Shown in pieces: positions 7,992 through 14,906 of a stretch of DNA of 39,681 nucleotides. The first letter of the stretch is position 1. Each line of letters begins with the position of its first letter. Source of the stretch: an uncultured Blautia sp. (GTDB taxonomy: Bacteria; Bacillota; Clostridia; Lachnospirales; Lachnospiraceae); assembly GCA_900551075.1 (NCBI GenBank), contig URVB01000033.1:1-39681 (forward strand). Reading direction: 5' to 3'. Below the pieces are notes generated by a model. It was not told where the DNA came from. It saw only the letters and a list, made by a program, of their open reading frames with translations, and searched no databases. Position numbers and translations under genes: made by a program.

Positions 7992-8051
7992 GGACTTTTG
8001 TTTTATAAGTAACCGGATTGCATTTGGAACAAAACGGAACACTCACCTGTG
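7992..8051 (-). repeat. Dispersed element, copy A, directly after the rpsR terminator
   Basis: About 60 bases closely match 11472-11533. The shared core on the plus strand is CCGGATTG.ATT..GAACA....GGA..ACTCACCTGTG. Both copies have the same orientation and begin a few bases after a minus-strand terminator. Read on the minus strand from a GTG, both encode similar short peptides (MS.P.CS..NP), but there is no convincing ribosome-binding site. Confidence 0.65.
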
Positions 8052-8053
8052 AT

Positions 8054-8082
8054 AAAAAACCGCCATCCCAGGGGATGACGGT
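8054..8082 (-). terminator. Intrinsic terminator of the rpsF-ssb-rpsR operon
   Basis: On the minus strand a 10-bp stem with one mismatch (8073-8082 with 8059-8068) is followed by TTTTTT, 20 bases after the rpsR stop. Confidence 0.9.
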
Positions 8083-8102
8083 CGATGTTGGTTTTGTTCT
8101 GC

Positions 8103-8366
8103 TTAGTCCTGAACGTATGGCATCAGGGACAGATGACGTGCTCTCTTGATAGCAACAGTCAAAGCTCTCTGATGTTTTGCACAGTTTCCGGTAATTCTTC
8201 TCGGAAGGATTTTTCCTCTTTCGGAAACATACTTCCTTAATTTTGCTACATCCTTGTAATCAATTTCGTTGTTTTCTTTACCGCAGAATACACAAACTTT
8301 TTTTCTTCTGCGTCCGCCTCTTCTCTTCATCGGAGAGTCCGGTCTTTCGCCTCTATTGTAAGCCAT
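8103..8366 (-). CDS. rpsR: 30S ribosomal protein S18
   Basis: The 87-residue protein belongs to the zinc-type S18 subset: CVFCGKE near residue 25 and a later NCAKHQR provide Cys and His ligands. The core DYKDVAKLRKYVSERGKILP and C-terminal RARHLSLMPYV are standard. The basic N-terminal stretch (MKRRGGRRRKK) is usual for Firmicutes. AGGAGG lies 8 bases before the ATG at 8366. A longer frame back to 8432 has no start signal. It is third in the rpsF-ssb-rpsR operon. Confidence 0.97.
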   Translation of the reverse strand: MAYNRGERPDSPMKRRGGRRRKKVCVFCGKENNEIDYKDVAKLRKYVSERGKILPRRITGNCAKHQRALTVAIKRARHLSLMPYVQD

Positions 8367-8432
8367 GATGGTTTCCTCCTGTTCTGCTTTATTCAGTTTC
8401 AATTCGTGCTCTTCCCTCAGCCAGCCCCGCAC

Positions 8433-8574
8433 TCACTTACGCTCCTGCCTGCTAAGGTTCAAGGAAGTCCGATTCACTAAATTCGGTCTGCGCCTCCGGC
8501 TTGTCCTCGTTAAGTTCCTTCGGACCAACTTCGCACTAAATTCGCTTTTCGCTTCGCTCAAGCTTATTAGTGCT
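8433..8574. other. ssb-rpsR spacer with degenerate CTTCGCTC-type repeats
   Basis: This unusually long spacer for this operon holds short near-repeats (ACTAAATTCG twice, plus TTCGCTTCGCTC and similar). No gene or terminator is apparent. It resembles the 2700-2760 and 3830-3900 intergenic text, suggesting a decayed interspersed element family. Confidence 0.4.
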
Positions 8575-9027
8575 CTAGTTGAATGGCAGTTCTTCATCAA
8601 TTCCATCCGGAATATTCATGAAGCCATCCGCACTTGCCGCACTGGGGCTCGGCATGGACGGCGCTGCATTCTGCTGCGGATGAGATGCGGCATAGCTGTC
8701 GCTTGCGGCCTTGCTCTCGGCAAATTCCTGCTCCTCAACAACTACCTCTGTGGTATACACCTTCTGTCCTTCCCTGTTCGTATAGCTTCCGGTCTGAATA
8801 CGTCCGGTTACTGCGATCTTTAAGCCCTGGCGGAAATACTTCTCAGCAAATTCCGCACCGCGTCCGAATACCACGCAACTGATAAAATCAGCACTTGCAT
8901 CGCCGTCGCGGCGAAATCTTCTGTCTACCGCCAATGTATACCTGGCAATTGCCAGCGCATTTTCTCCTGCGGAATATCTAACCTCAGGATCTCTTGTTAA
9001 GCGTCCCATTAAAATTACTTTGTTCAT
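8575..9027 (-). CDS. ssb: Single-stranded DNA-binding protein
   Basis: The 150-residue SSB coats single-stranded DNA in replication and repair. The OB fold spans about 1-108 (MNKVILMGRLTRDPEVRY, FISCVVFGR, AEKYFRQGLKIAVTGRIQTGSY). A disordered linker rich in S, A, P and Q follows. The C-terminal tip is DEELPFN, the acidic peptide that recruits partner proteins. It lies between rpsF and rpsR. Confidence 0.98.
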   Translation of the reverse strand: MNKVILMGRLTRDPEVRYSAGENALAIARYTLAVDRRFRRDGDASADFISCVVFGRGAEFAEKYFRQGLKIAVTGRIQTGSYTNREGQKVYTTEVVVEEQEFAESKAASDSYAASHPQQNAAPSMPSPSAASADGFMNIPDGIDEELPFN

Positions 9028-9099
9028 TTTTACACCTCTTTTTCTGTCTGAGTGAACGGGTTCTTAATGGTGCTCTCTACAATCCACTTCGTAAAAAGA

Positions 9100-9387
9100 T
9101 TATGCGTCTTTACGAACGACTAAATATCTTAATACATTGTCCATGATACGTACATGTCTTTCCACTTCCGCCGGACATTCTGCGTCTGCTTCAAACTGAA
9201 TAAAGTAATAGAAGCCCTCATGCATTTTCTGAATTTCGTAAGCTAATTTCTTCTTACCCCATTCTTCAACTTCTGTGATGCTGCCGTTGTAACGGGTGAT
9301 GTAGCCTTTTGCTTTCTCTACGACTGCGTCACGTACTTCGTCTTCAACTTTGGCGCTCACAACTAATGCTAACTCGTACTTGTTCAT
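9100..9387 (-). CDS. rpsF: 30S ribosomal protein S6
   Basis: The 95-residue protein has the standard S6 fold markers: MNKYELALVV at the N-terminus, VEEWGKKKLAYEI in the middle, GFYYFIQFEA, and the C-terminal NVLRYLVVRKD. It heads the rpsF-ssb-rpsR operon. AAGGAGG precedes the start. S6 binds S18, encoded two genes on, as a heterodimer in the 30S platform. Confidence 0.98.
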   Translation of the reverse strand: MNKYELALVVSAKVEDEVRDAVVEKAKGYITRYNGSITEVEEWGKKKLAYEIQKMHEGFYYFIQFEADAECPAEVERHVRIMDNVLRYLVVRKDA

Positions 9388-9424
9388 GCCTTTCTACCTC
9401 CTTATGGTCTTTATGGCCCTTTGC

Positions 9425-9438
9425 CTGTACAAAGAGCA
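9425..9438 (-). promoter_or_regulatory. Small leader hairpin upstream of rpsF
   Basis: On the minus strand CTCTTTG-6-CAAAGGG forms a hairpin in the rpsF leader. It lies where S6:S18 autoregulatory leaders occur in Firmicutes, but the characteristic CCG loop is not evident, so this is only a candidate. Confidence 0.25.
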
Positions 9439-9466
9439 AGGATATGAAAATATATCACGATGGTTG

Positions 9467-9495
9467 ATTTTAGCATAGTTTTTTTTGAATGTAAA
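9467..9495 (-). promoter_or_regulatory. Promoter of the rpsF-ssb-rpsR operon
   Basis: On the minus strand TTTACA (9490-9495) and TAAAAT (9467-9472) are 17 bases apart, with a TGC extended -10. It lies about 80 bases before rpsF. Confidence 0.75.
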
Positions 9496-9584
9496 GCCGA
9501 AATTTATAATTTCCTGAAATATTTCCTGTTCACATTATATTTTATCGTCAGGTTTTTCGTAAACCGCAATCCTTTCAGTAATGT

Positions 9585-9788
9585 TTACGAACTTTCATTT
9601 GCTTTTTTTAAATTTTTTGTATTTTTCTCCACCATCTTCCGCGATACCATAATCTGGTGCCCGCAGCCTGTACACTTCAGCCGAAAGTCAGCCCCTACCC
9701 GCAGGATTTCCCAATCTCTGCTTCCGCAGGGATGGCCTTTTTTTAATGTCACAATATCTCCGATTTCGTAGGGAAAGCCCATGCCCAT
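9585..9788 (-). CDS. DUF951 family protein
   Basis: This is a 67-residue member of DUF951, a widespread small Firmicute family of unknown function with an SH3-like beta core and a conserved CxxC. Seen here are FPYEIGDIVTLKKGHPCG, W.ILRVGADFRLKCTGCGH (three conserved cysteines in all, a possible metal site) and a basic C-terminal tail. The start at 9788 follows AAAGGAG; the ATG two codons later is an equal alternative. It shares the strand with rpsF, but a promoter lies between them. Confidence 0.88.
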   Translation of the reverse strand: MGMGFPYEIGDIVTLKKGHPCGSRDWEILRVGADFRLKCTGCGHQIMVSRKMVEKNTKNLKKANESS

Positions 9789-9810
9789 GCCACTCCTTTG
9801 CATAATGAAA

Positions 9811-10551
9811 TTATCTGCTGCACCTCTGTCTTACCGCAATCTGAGAAAATACCTGCCCGATCGGCTCCTGAATCAGAAGATTTGCCTGCCGGTCCCTCGG
9901 CGTCGGGGATTTGTTGATCACCACCAAATACTCTCCACGGAAATAATCGATCAGACCGGCGGCCGGATACACGGCAAGTGAAGTTCCTCCGACCATCAAT
10001 ACCTGTGCATTGGCAATGGCACGCACAGATTCGCTTATGGTGTCATTGTCCAGTCCTTCCTCATAGAGAACCACATCCGGCTTAATAATTCCGCCGCACT
10101 GGCAGTGCGGAACACCCTGCGCATTCTTCATATGATGAAATCCGTAAAATTTCCCGCATCTCATACAGTAATTCCTGTACACGCTTCCATGCAGCTCCAA
10201 AACCCTTCGGCTTCCCGCCATCTGATGCAGATTGTCGATATTCTGGGTAATAACTGCCTTCAGCTTACCGGCACGTTCCAGCTCTGCCAATTTCAGATGT
10301 GCTGCATTGGGCCTTGCCGTATCACAGAGCATTTTGTCCTGATAAAACTTGTAGAATTCCTCCGGCTGACTCATAAAAAACGTATGGCTCAATATTGTTT
10401 CCGGCGGAAAATCATATTTCTGATGGTAAAGCCCATCCTGGGAGCGGAAATCCGGAATTCCACTCTCTGTTGAAACCCCTGCGCCGCCGAAAAATACAAG
10501 GTTGTCATGCGTATCAATAATTTCCTGCAGCATTTCTATTTCTTTTCCCAT
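9811..10551 (-). CDS. NAD-dependent protein deacylase (sirtuin)
   Basis: The 246-residue Sir2-family enzyme removes acyl groups from lysines using NAD, giving nicotinamide and O-acyl-ADP-ribose. Visible motifs are the NAD loop GAGVSTESGIPDFR (23-36), TQNIDNLH (102-109), catalytic H121 in ELHGS, and zinc ligands C129/C132 (CMRC) and C150/C152. KPDVVLYEE (157-165) and GGTSLAVYPA complete the fold. The gene starts 15 bases after the sortase stop, with AAGGAGG in the gap, so the two are probably co-transcribed. Substrates cannot be predicted. Confidence 0.95.
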   Translation of the reverse strand: MGKEIEMLQEIIDTHDNLVFFGGAGVSTESGIPDFRSQDGLYHQKYDFPPETILSHTFFMSQPEEFYKFYQDKMLCDTARPNAAHLKLAELERAGKLKAVITQNIDNLHQMAGSRRVLELHGSVYRNYCMRCGKFYGFHHMKNAQGVPHCQCGGIIKPDVVLYEEGLDNDTISESVRAIANAQVLMVGGTSLAVYPAAGLIDYFRGEYLVVINKSPTPRDRQANLLIQEPIGQVFSQIAVRQRCSR

Positions 10552-10566
10552 GTAACTTCCTCCTTC

Positions 10567-11382
10567 TTACTCCACCTCCAGGGTGTCCGCACGCCTGCCC
10601 TGCACCACAAATCTGGTGGCCTCATTTCCCGTACACGTGGAAAGCGTAACGATTTTGTCCTTGATCGTAAGCTTCTCTGCCTCGGTTTTGATTTCCGAGT
10701 ATTCCTGAATCTTATCCAAATATTCCTGAAACTCCTTTCCGGGTCCCTTAAATAAAGTATAGGCATCGCTGTTCACCGCCGTCGTATATGCGGATACAAT
10801 TTCATAGCGATAGTTCTTATCCGGAGTCAGAATCCAGAAATATTTGCTCTTTTTATAGGTTTCCTCATCCTTGGTGAAGTTTTTCAACTGCCCGAACATG
10901 GAGCCATTCTTCATGTTATGTCCATAAACCAGCGTATTACAGTCGCTGAAGTCTCCCGCATTTTCAAAATCCACAAAAATCGTACCTGCAAAATTATAAT
11001 TCTTCTCATAGGTCGTGTGGAGATAGGTGGAATTGTCCTTCCCCTTTACCACCGGGTAGCTGACTCCGTCCAGAGCTTCCACATAGATCCAGCCCACAAC
11101 CTCCTCATTGACTTCCTTTAGGGCGGCAAAATCCACTTCCATAGGAGCTTTGAGCGTTGCAGAAGGTCCTGCAGCTTCCTCCCTATCCGGCTCCCGGTTC
11201 GTCACTGCCATCTGTTTAATATGGTTGTATTCATCCGTACCCTTCTTATACTCCGTATATATATGGTAAAGATTATATCCCGCATAGCAGAAAACGCCGA
11301 TTGCCAGAAACAGGATCAAGGTCAGAAGAATATCGCCTGCCTTGCTTTTCTTTTTTTGCTTTTCTGTTTTTTTATCCGTCAT
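10567..11382 (-). CDS. srtB: Class B sortase
   Basis: This 271-residue membrane-anchored transpeptidase attaches surface proteins to the cell wall or pilus. It has a basic cytoplasmic N-terminus (KKTEKQKKKSK), one membrane helix (about 17-36), then the sortase barrel. Catalytic residues are H155 in TLVYGHNM, C250 in LSTCTGNEATRF and the downstream Arg pair near 263-264. The LSTC and YGHNM(K)NGSMF context is class B. The start at 11382 is favoured by AAGGAG 8 bases upstream; longer in-frame starts at 11403 or 11430 lack this. No LPxTG or NPxTG substrate is encoded in the window, so it is an orphan enzyme here. Confidence 0.93.
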   Translation of the reverse strand: MTDKKTEKQKKKSKAGDILLTLILFLAIGVFCYAGYNLYHIYTEYKKGTDEYNHIKQMAVTNREPDREEAAGPSATLKAPMEVDFAALKEVNEEVVGWIYVEALDGVSYPVVKGKDNSTYLHTTYEKNYNFAGTIFVDFENAGDFSDCNTLVYGHNMKNGSMFGQLKNFTKDEETYKKSKYFWILTPDKNYRYEIVSAYTTAVNSDAYTLFKGPGKEFQEYLDKIQEYSEIKTEAEKLTIKDKIVTLSTCTGNEATRFVVQGRRADTLEVE

Positions 11383-11471
11383 AGTCACACTCCTTTCCTC
11401 CATTATAATGACCCTCGGGGCTTCTTGCAACCTCTTTTCCCTCCGGATTTGTAAACGGAGTACTCTCCTAT

Positions 11472-11533
11472 GGAATTTTTTGTTTCACAGATGGCCGGAT
11501 TGTATTCAGAACAGTATGGATTACTCACCTGTG
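11472..11533 (-). repeat. Dispersed element, copy B, directly after the tRNA-Met terminator
   Basis: This is the partner of 7992-8051, in the same orientation and also beginning a few bases beyond a minus-strand T-run. From its GTG the minus strand stays open for about 40 codons (MSNPYCSEYNPAIC...), ending near 11408. The peptide has no recognisable family. Confidence 0.65.
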
Positions 11534-11541
11534 TAAAATGT

Positions 11542-11577
11542 AAAAAAGGTTCGGAGACATATTTGTCTTCGAACCTT
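11542..11577 (-). terminator. Intrinsic terminator of the tRNA-Met transcript
   Basis: A 14-bp stem with one G-T pair (AAGGTTCG... at 11546-11559 with ...CGAACCTT at 11564-11577) is followed on the minus strand by TTTTTT. Confidence 0.9.
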
Positions 11578-11656
11578 AGTTGGCCTCGATATCTTTCATT
11601 GCGTACCAGAGCAATGCCATGAATGCGGGATACCGTCTCTAAGCCTTTAACAGTAG

Positions 11657-11730
11657 TAGCGGGAGCAGGATTTGAACCTGCGGCCTTCGGGTTATGAGCC
11701 CGACGAGCTTCCAGACTGCTCTATCCCGCG
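11657..11730 (-). tRNA. tRNA-Met (CAU), initiator type
   Basis: A cloverleaf folds cleanly: acceptor CGCGGGA/TCCCGCT, D-stem GAGC/GCTC, anticodon stem TCGGG/CCCGA with loop CTCATAA, variable AGGCC, and T-arm GCAGG-TTCAAAT-CCTGC. Three G-C pairs under the anticodon (GGG/CCC), the A11-U24 pair and the lack of a Watson-Crick 1-72 pair mark it as initiator tRNA. Position 72 is U instead of the usual A, giving a C-U mismatch. CCA is not encoded (CTAC follows). Confidence 0.93.
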
Positions 11731-11749
11731 CTAAATAATTTTCGATTCT

Positions 11750-11780
11750 ATTATATGCGTATTTCCAGAAAATATTCCAA
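11750..11780 (-). promoter_or_regulatory. Probable tRNA-Met promoter
   Basis: TATAAT (11750-11755) lies 20 bases upstream of the mature tRNA, with TTGGAA (11775-11780) 19 bases before it. The spacing is slightly long. Confidence 0.5.
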
Positions 11781-11794
11781 TCATCTGCAGTTTT

Positions 11795-11831
11795 CTGCCC
11801 GTCCGGGAGCTTCCGTTTCCCAAACGGGCAG
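11795..11831 (-). terminator. Stem-loop downstream of citrate synthase
   Basis: CTGCCCGT and ACGGGCAG form an 8-bp stem 7 bases after the gltA stop. No T-run follows on the minus strand, so it may act in mRNA 3'-end stabilisation or weak termination. Confidence 0.45.
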
Positions 11832-11837
11832 TACGTA

Positions 11838-13241
11838 TCACTCAGAACGCTGCTCTGTAACCACTCGCTCCTCCATCGGCAAAAAATCCGTATGATGCCC
11901 TACATATTTATAAGCCGGACGAATGATCTTACTCGTATTCATCAGTTCCTCCAAACGATGTGCACTCCATCCGGGAATTCTGGCAATCGCAAAGATCGGA
12001 GTAAATAATTCCTCCGGTATTCCCAGCATTGTATAAACAAATCCACTGTAGAAATCCACATTGGCACAGACATTCTTAAACAGCTTGCGGTGTTCCATAA
12101 TCAGACGTCCTGCCAAACGCTCCACAAGCTCATAAAGAGCAAACTCTGCCATCATGCCTTTTTCTTCAGCCAGTGCCTTTGCAAATTTTTTCAGGATCAC
12201 TTCACGCGGATCAGATAAGGTATAAACAGCATGTCCCATACCATAGATCAGGCCGGAACGGTCAAAGGCCTGTTTATTTAGAATTTTCTGCAGATAAGCG
12301 GTAACCTCTTCTTCATTTGTCCAGTCCTGAATATGTGCCTTGATATCGCTGAACATGTTCTGCACCTTCAGGTTCGCACCACCATGACGCGGTCCCTTGA
12401 GGGAACCAATGGATGCTGCCACAGAAGAATAGGTATCTGTCCCGGAGGAGCTTACTACATGCGTTGTAAAGGTGGAGTTATTGCCGCCGCCGTGCTCTGC
12501 ATGAAGAATCAGGGCAATGTCCAGAACCTTTGCCTCCAATTCCGTATATTCTCCGTTCGGGCGAAGCATCAGAAGAATATTCTCCGCAAGAGACAGTCCC
12601 TTCTGCGGATTACGGATCAGCAGAGTCTCATCCCTGCGGAAGTGACGGTATGCATGATAGGAATAAACTGCAATCAGCGGCATCTTGGCAATCAGCTCCA
12701 GGCACTGACGCAGCACGTTTCCTGCGGAAATATCCTCCGCATTGTCATCATAGGTGTATAAGGTCAGAATACAGCGCTGCATAGAGTTCATAATATTGTT
12801 GTTGGATGCCTTCATAACCACATCACGGACAAAACGTCCGCTCAGCCCCTGCAGCTCAAACATAACACTGAGAAATGTATCCAGCTCTTTTTCGCCCGGA
12901 AGCTTTCCGAACAAAAGCAGGTATATGGTTTCCTCAAATCCATATTTCCGTCCGTTCAATCCATTTACAAGGTCACTGACATTCACCCCCTGATAATACA
13001 GCTCACCTTCCGCAGGAATCTGCCTTCCATTGATCAGATGATAGGCGCAGACATCTGAGACCTCGGTCAGACCGGTCAATACACCCTTGCCTGCCGAATC
13101 ACGAAGGCCCCTCTTTACATCATATTCCACATATAAATTCGGATCAATGCGCTGGTTTTTCATCAGCTCTTCTTCCAGTGCCTTCATTTCTTCCTTCAAA
13201 TCACCAAAAGCTCCTGATTTCATCATTTCATCATCAGTCAT
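11838..13241 (-). CDS. gltA: Citrate/2-methylcitrate synthase
   Basis: This enzyme condenses acetyl-CoA with oxaloacetate (or propionyl-CoA in methylcitrate synthases). In a gut clostridium it would feed the oxidative branch toward 2-oxoglutarate and glutamate. The 467 residues include a charged N-terminal extension (about 1-40). Active-site signatures are AEHGGGNNSTF, GPRHGGANLKV with the catalytic His, YGMGHAVYTLSDPR, ANVDFYSGFVY with the catalytic Asp, and the C-terminal ARIPGWSAHRLEE with the CoA/citrate Arg. GGGGAGG precedes the start. It is divergent from phosphofructokinase. Confidence 0.95.
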   Translation of the reverse strand: MTDDEMMKSGAFGDLKEEMKALEEELMKNQRIDPNLYVEYDVKRGLRDSAGKGVLTGLTEVSDVCAYHLINGRQIPAEGELYYQGVNVSDLVNGLNGRKYGFEETIYLLLFGKLPGEKELDTFLSVMFELQGLSGRFVRDVVMKASNNNIMNSMQRCILTLYTYDDNAEDISAGNVLRQCLELIAKMPLIAVYSYHAYRHFRRDETLLIRNPQKGLSLAENILLMLRPNGEYTELEAKVLDIALILHAEHGGGNNSTFTTHVVSSSGTDTYSSVAASIGSLKGPRHGGANLKVQNMFSDIKAHIQDWTNEEEVTAYLQKILNKQAFDRSGLIYGMGHAVYTLSDPREVILKKFAKALAEEKGMMAEFALYELVERLAGRLIMEHRKLFKNVCANVDFYSGFVYTMLGIPEELFTPIFAIARIPGWSAHRLEELMNTSKIIRPAYKYVGHHTDFLPMEERVVTEQRSE

Positions 13242-13326
13242 ATCTTTACCTCCCCAAAATCAAAAAACACCCATTACGATACATCCTCGTAACCGGTGCA
13301 GTGAGCAGTTTTACTAATGTTTTATT

Positions 13327-13355
13327 ATCATACACCATTTTTATACAGGATGCAA
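13327..13355 (-). promoter_or_regulatory. Promoter of citrate synthase
   Basis: On the minus strand TTGCAT (13350-13355) and TATGAT (13327-13332) are separated by 17 bases, about 85 bases before the gltA start. Confidence 0.7.
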
Positions 13356-13382
13356 TCTTTTTTTACATTGTTTTTATTTTTA

Positions 13383-13399
13383 TGCATATTCATGCATAT
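13383..13399. repeat. Tandem ATGCATAT motif between divergent promoters
   Basis: ATGCATATTC is followed at once by ATGCATATT, midway between the gltA and pfp promoters. It could be a regulator site. Confidence 0.35.
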
Positions 13400-13429
13400 T
13401 TCTGGCTGTCTTCATTTGCTACAATCATA

Positions 13430-13458
13430 TAGAAAAACCTGTCATTCTATGATATAAT
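13430..13458 (+). promoter_or_regulatory. Promoter of phosphofructokinase
   Basis: TAGAAA (13430-13435) and TATAAT (13453-13458) are 17 bases apart. AGGAGGT precedes the start codon. Confidence 0.6.
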
Positions 13459-13516
13459 AGCCGGAGAACGGCAAGCAGGCGTTGGGGCCTGCATCAAAAT
13501 TAGGAGGTATTTTCTT

Positions 13517-14749
13517 ATGGCAAAAAAGAACCTGATCGTGGGACAGTCCGGAGGACCTACCGCAGTCATCAACAGCAGTCTTTACGGCGTCGTTTCTGAA
13601 GGCCTTGCTCACCCGGAAGAAATTGAGCACGTTTACGGTATGGTAAATGGTATTGAAGGGTTTTTAAACGGCACAGTTCTGGATTTCCAGGAAGCGCTTC
13701 CCGGCAAAAAGCTGGAATATCTAAAACACACACCGGGTGCTTATCTCGGCTCCTGCCGCTACAAGCTTCCGGAATCCCTGGAAGATCCGGTCTATCCGGA
13801 ATTATTCAAAAAATTCGAGGAAATGAACATCGGCTGGTTTTTCTATATCGGCGGCAATGATTCCATGGATACGGTCAGCAAGCTTTCCCGCTATGCCGCA
13901 CAGACAGGCAGCGACATCCGCGTGATCGGAGAACCGAAAACCATTGACAATGACCTGGTACATACCGACCATACTCCCGGCTTCGGAAGCGCAGCCAAAT
14001 ACGTAGCTTCCACTGTTCGCGAGATCATTCTGGACGCTAACGTTTACGAAAAGAAATCTGTTACAATCGTAGAAATCATGGGGCGCCATGCAGGATGGCT
14101 CACCGCTGCCGGCGCTCTTGCACGTAAATATGAGGGTGATAATCCCTTTTTCATTTACCTTCCGGAGGTTTCCTTTGATACGGAAGCTTTTCTTTCCAAT
14201 ATTGAAAAAGCCTTTGAGAGAAGCTGCAATGTCATCGTATGTGTGTCCGAAGGTATCCACGATGCAAAAGGCACCTTTATCTGCGAATACGATAATTCCG
14301 TAGGCACTGACTCCTTTGGACACAAGATGCTCGCCGGCTGCGGCAAATACCTGGAAAATCTGGTACGCGGCCGCCTCGGTGTAAAGGCACGTTCCATAGA
14401 GCTGAATGTCAGCCAGCGCTGCTCCGCTTCCATGCTCTCTGCAACCGATCAGCAGGAAGCGGTTGCTGCCGGAATCTACGGTGTACAGGCGGCTCTGAAC
14501 GGAGAAACAGGCAAAATGGTTTCCTTCATCCGCCAGACCTCGGAAGATGGCACTTACCATATGGCCTGCGGCTTAGAAGATGTAAACGCTATCTGCAATG
14601 CCGAAAAACCCGTTCCGGCAGAATGGATCATCAACAACGGCTCCGATGTCAGTGAAGATTTTGTCCGTTATGCAGCCCCATTGGTACAGGGAAAAGTAGA
14701 CGTACCTCTTGGCGAGGACGGACTGCCGGTATTTGTATATCGTAAATAA
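13517..14749 (+). CDS. pfp: Phosphofructokinase, probably pyrophosphate-dependent
   Basis: This enzyme phosphorylates fructose-6-phosphate to fructose-1,6-bisphosphate, here probably with PPi. The 410-residue protein belongs to the PFK superfamily: GQSGGPTAVINSS at 9-21, the nucleotide/PPi loop IGGNDSMDT (111-119) and substrate loop PKTIDND (140-146). Later come IVEIMGRHAGWL, the fructose-phosphate region, and PEVSF. In PFKs, Asp at the second position after the GG pair (GGND here, GGDD in others) together with Lys in PKTIDND marks PPi use, whereas ATP enzymes have GGDG. That assignment rests on motif knowledge only. The end product of the mannan locus, fructose-6-phosphate, would be its substrate. 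Confidence 0.92.
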   Translation: MAKKNLIVGQSGGPTAVINSSLYGVVSEGLAHPEEIEHVYGMVNGIEGFLNGTVLDFQEALPGKKLEYLKHTPGAYLGSCRYKLPESLEDPVYPELFKKFEEMNIGWFFYIGGNDSMDTVSKLSRYAAQTGSDIRVIGEPKTIDNDLVHTDHTPGFGSAAKYVASTVREIILDANVYEKKSVTIVEIMGRHAGWLTAAGALARKYEGDNPFFIYLPEVSFDTEAFLSNIEKAFERSCNVIVCVSEGIHDAKGTFICEYDNSVGTDSFGHKMLAGCGKYLENLVRGRLGVKARSIELNVSQRCSASMLSATDQQEAVAAGIYGVQAALNGETGKMVSFIRQTSEDGTYHMACGLEDVNAICNAEKPVPAEWIINNGSDVSEDFVRYAAPLVQGKVDVPLGEDGLPVFVYRK

Positions 14750-14776
14750 TAAGAATTCCCGGCTGCAGCTCACTTC

Positions 14777-14801
14777 ATGACAGAGGGTTGTCTCTTTTTT
14801 T
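14777..14801 (+). terminator. Weak terminator after phosphofructokinase
   Basis: A short GACA/TGTC hairpin (within 14779-14791) is followed by a T-run (TCTTTTTTTTCC). The stem is short. Confidence 0.4.
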
Positions 14802-14906
14802 CCACGCTGCTGCTTATAATTGCGGCAAAATTTAATGAGGTCTTTAAACTTTTTCGGCAGGACCTCGTATGCATCGCTTTCAAAGGCATAGCTCCTTCGG
14901 AGCCTG

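Noticed and set aside
7992..8051. Possible group IIC intron fragment, because it follows a terminator and begins GTGAG
   Set aside because: The group II 5' consensus is GTGYG, no domain V-like hairpin or reverse transcriptase is nearby, and the element is only about 60 bases. It is kept only as an unexplained repeat.
13802..14560. 252-codon minus-strand open frame
   Set aside because: It is antisense to phosphofructokinase, which has catalytic motifs and a promoter.
13517..14749. ATP-dependent phosphofructokinase assignment
   Set aside because: GGND and PKTIDND favour pyrophosphate as donor; ATP enzymes have GGDG at this place.
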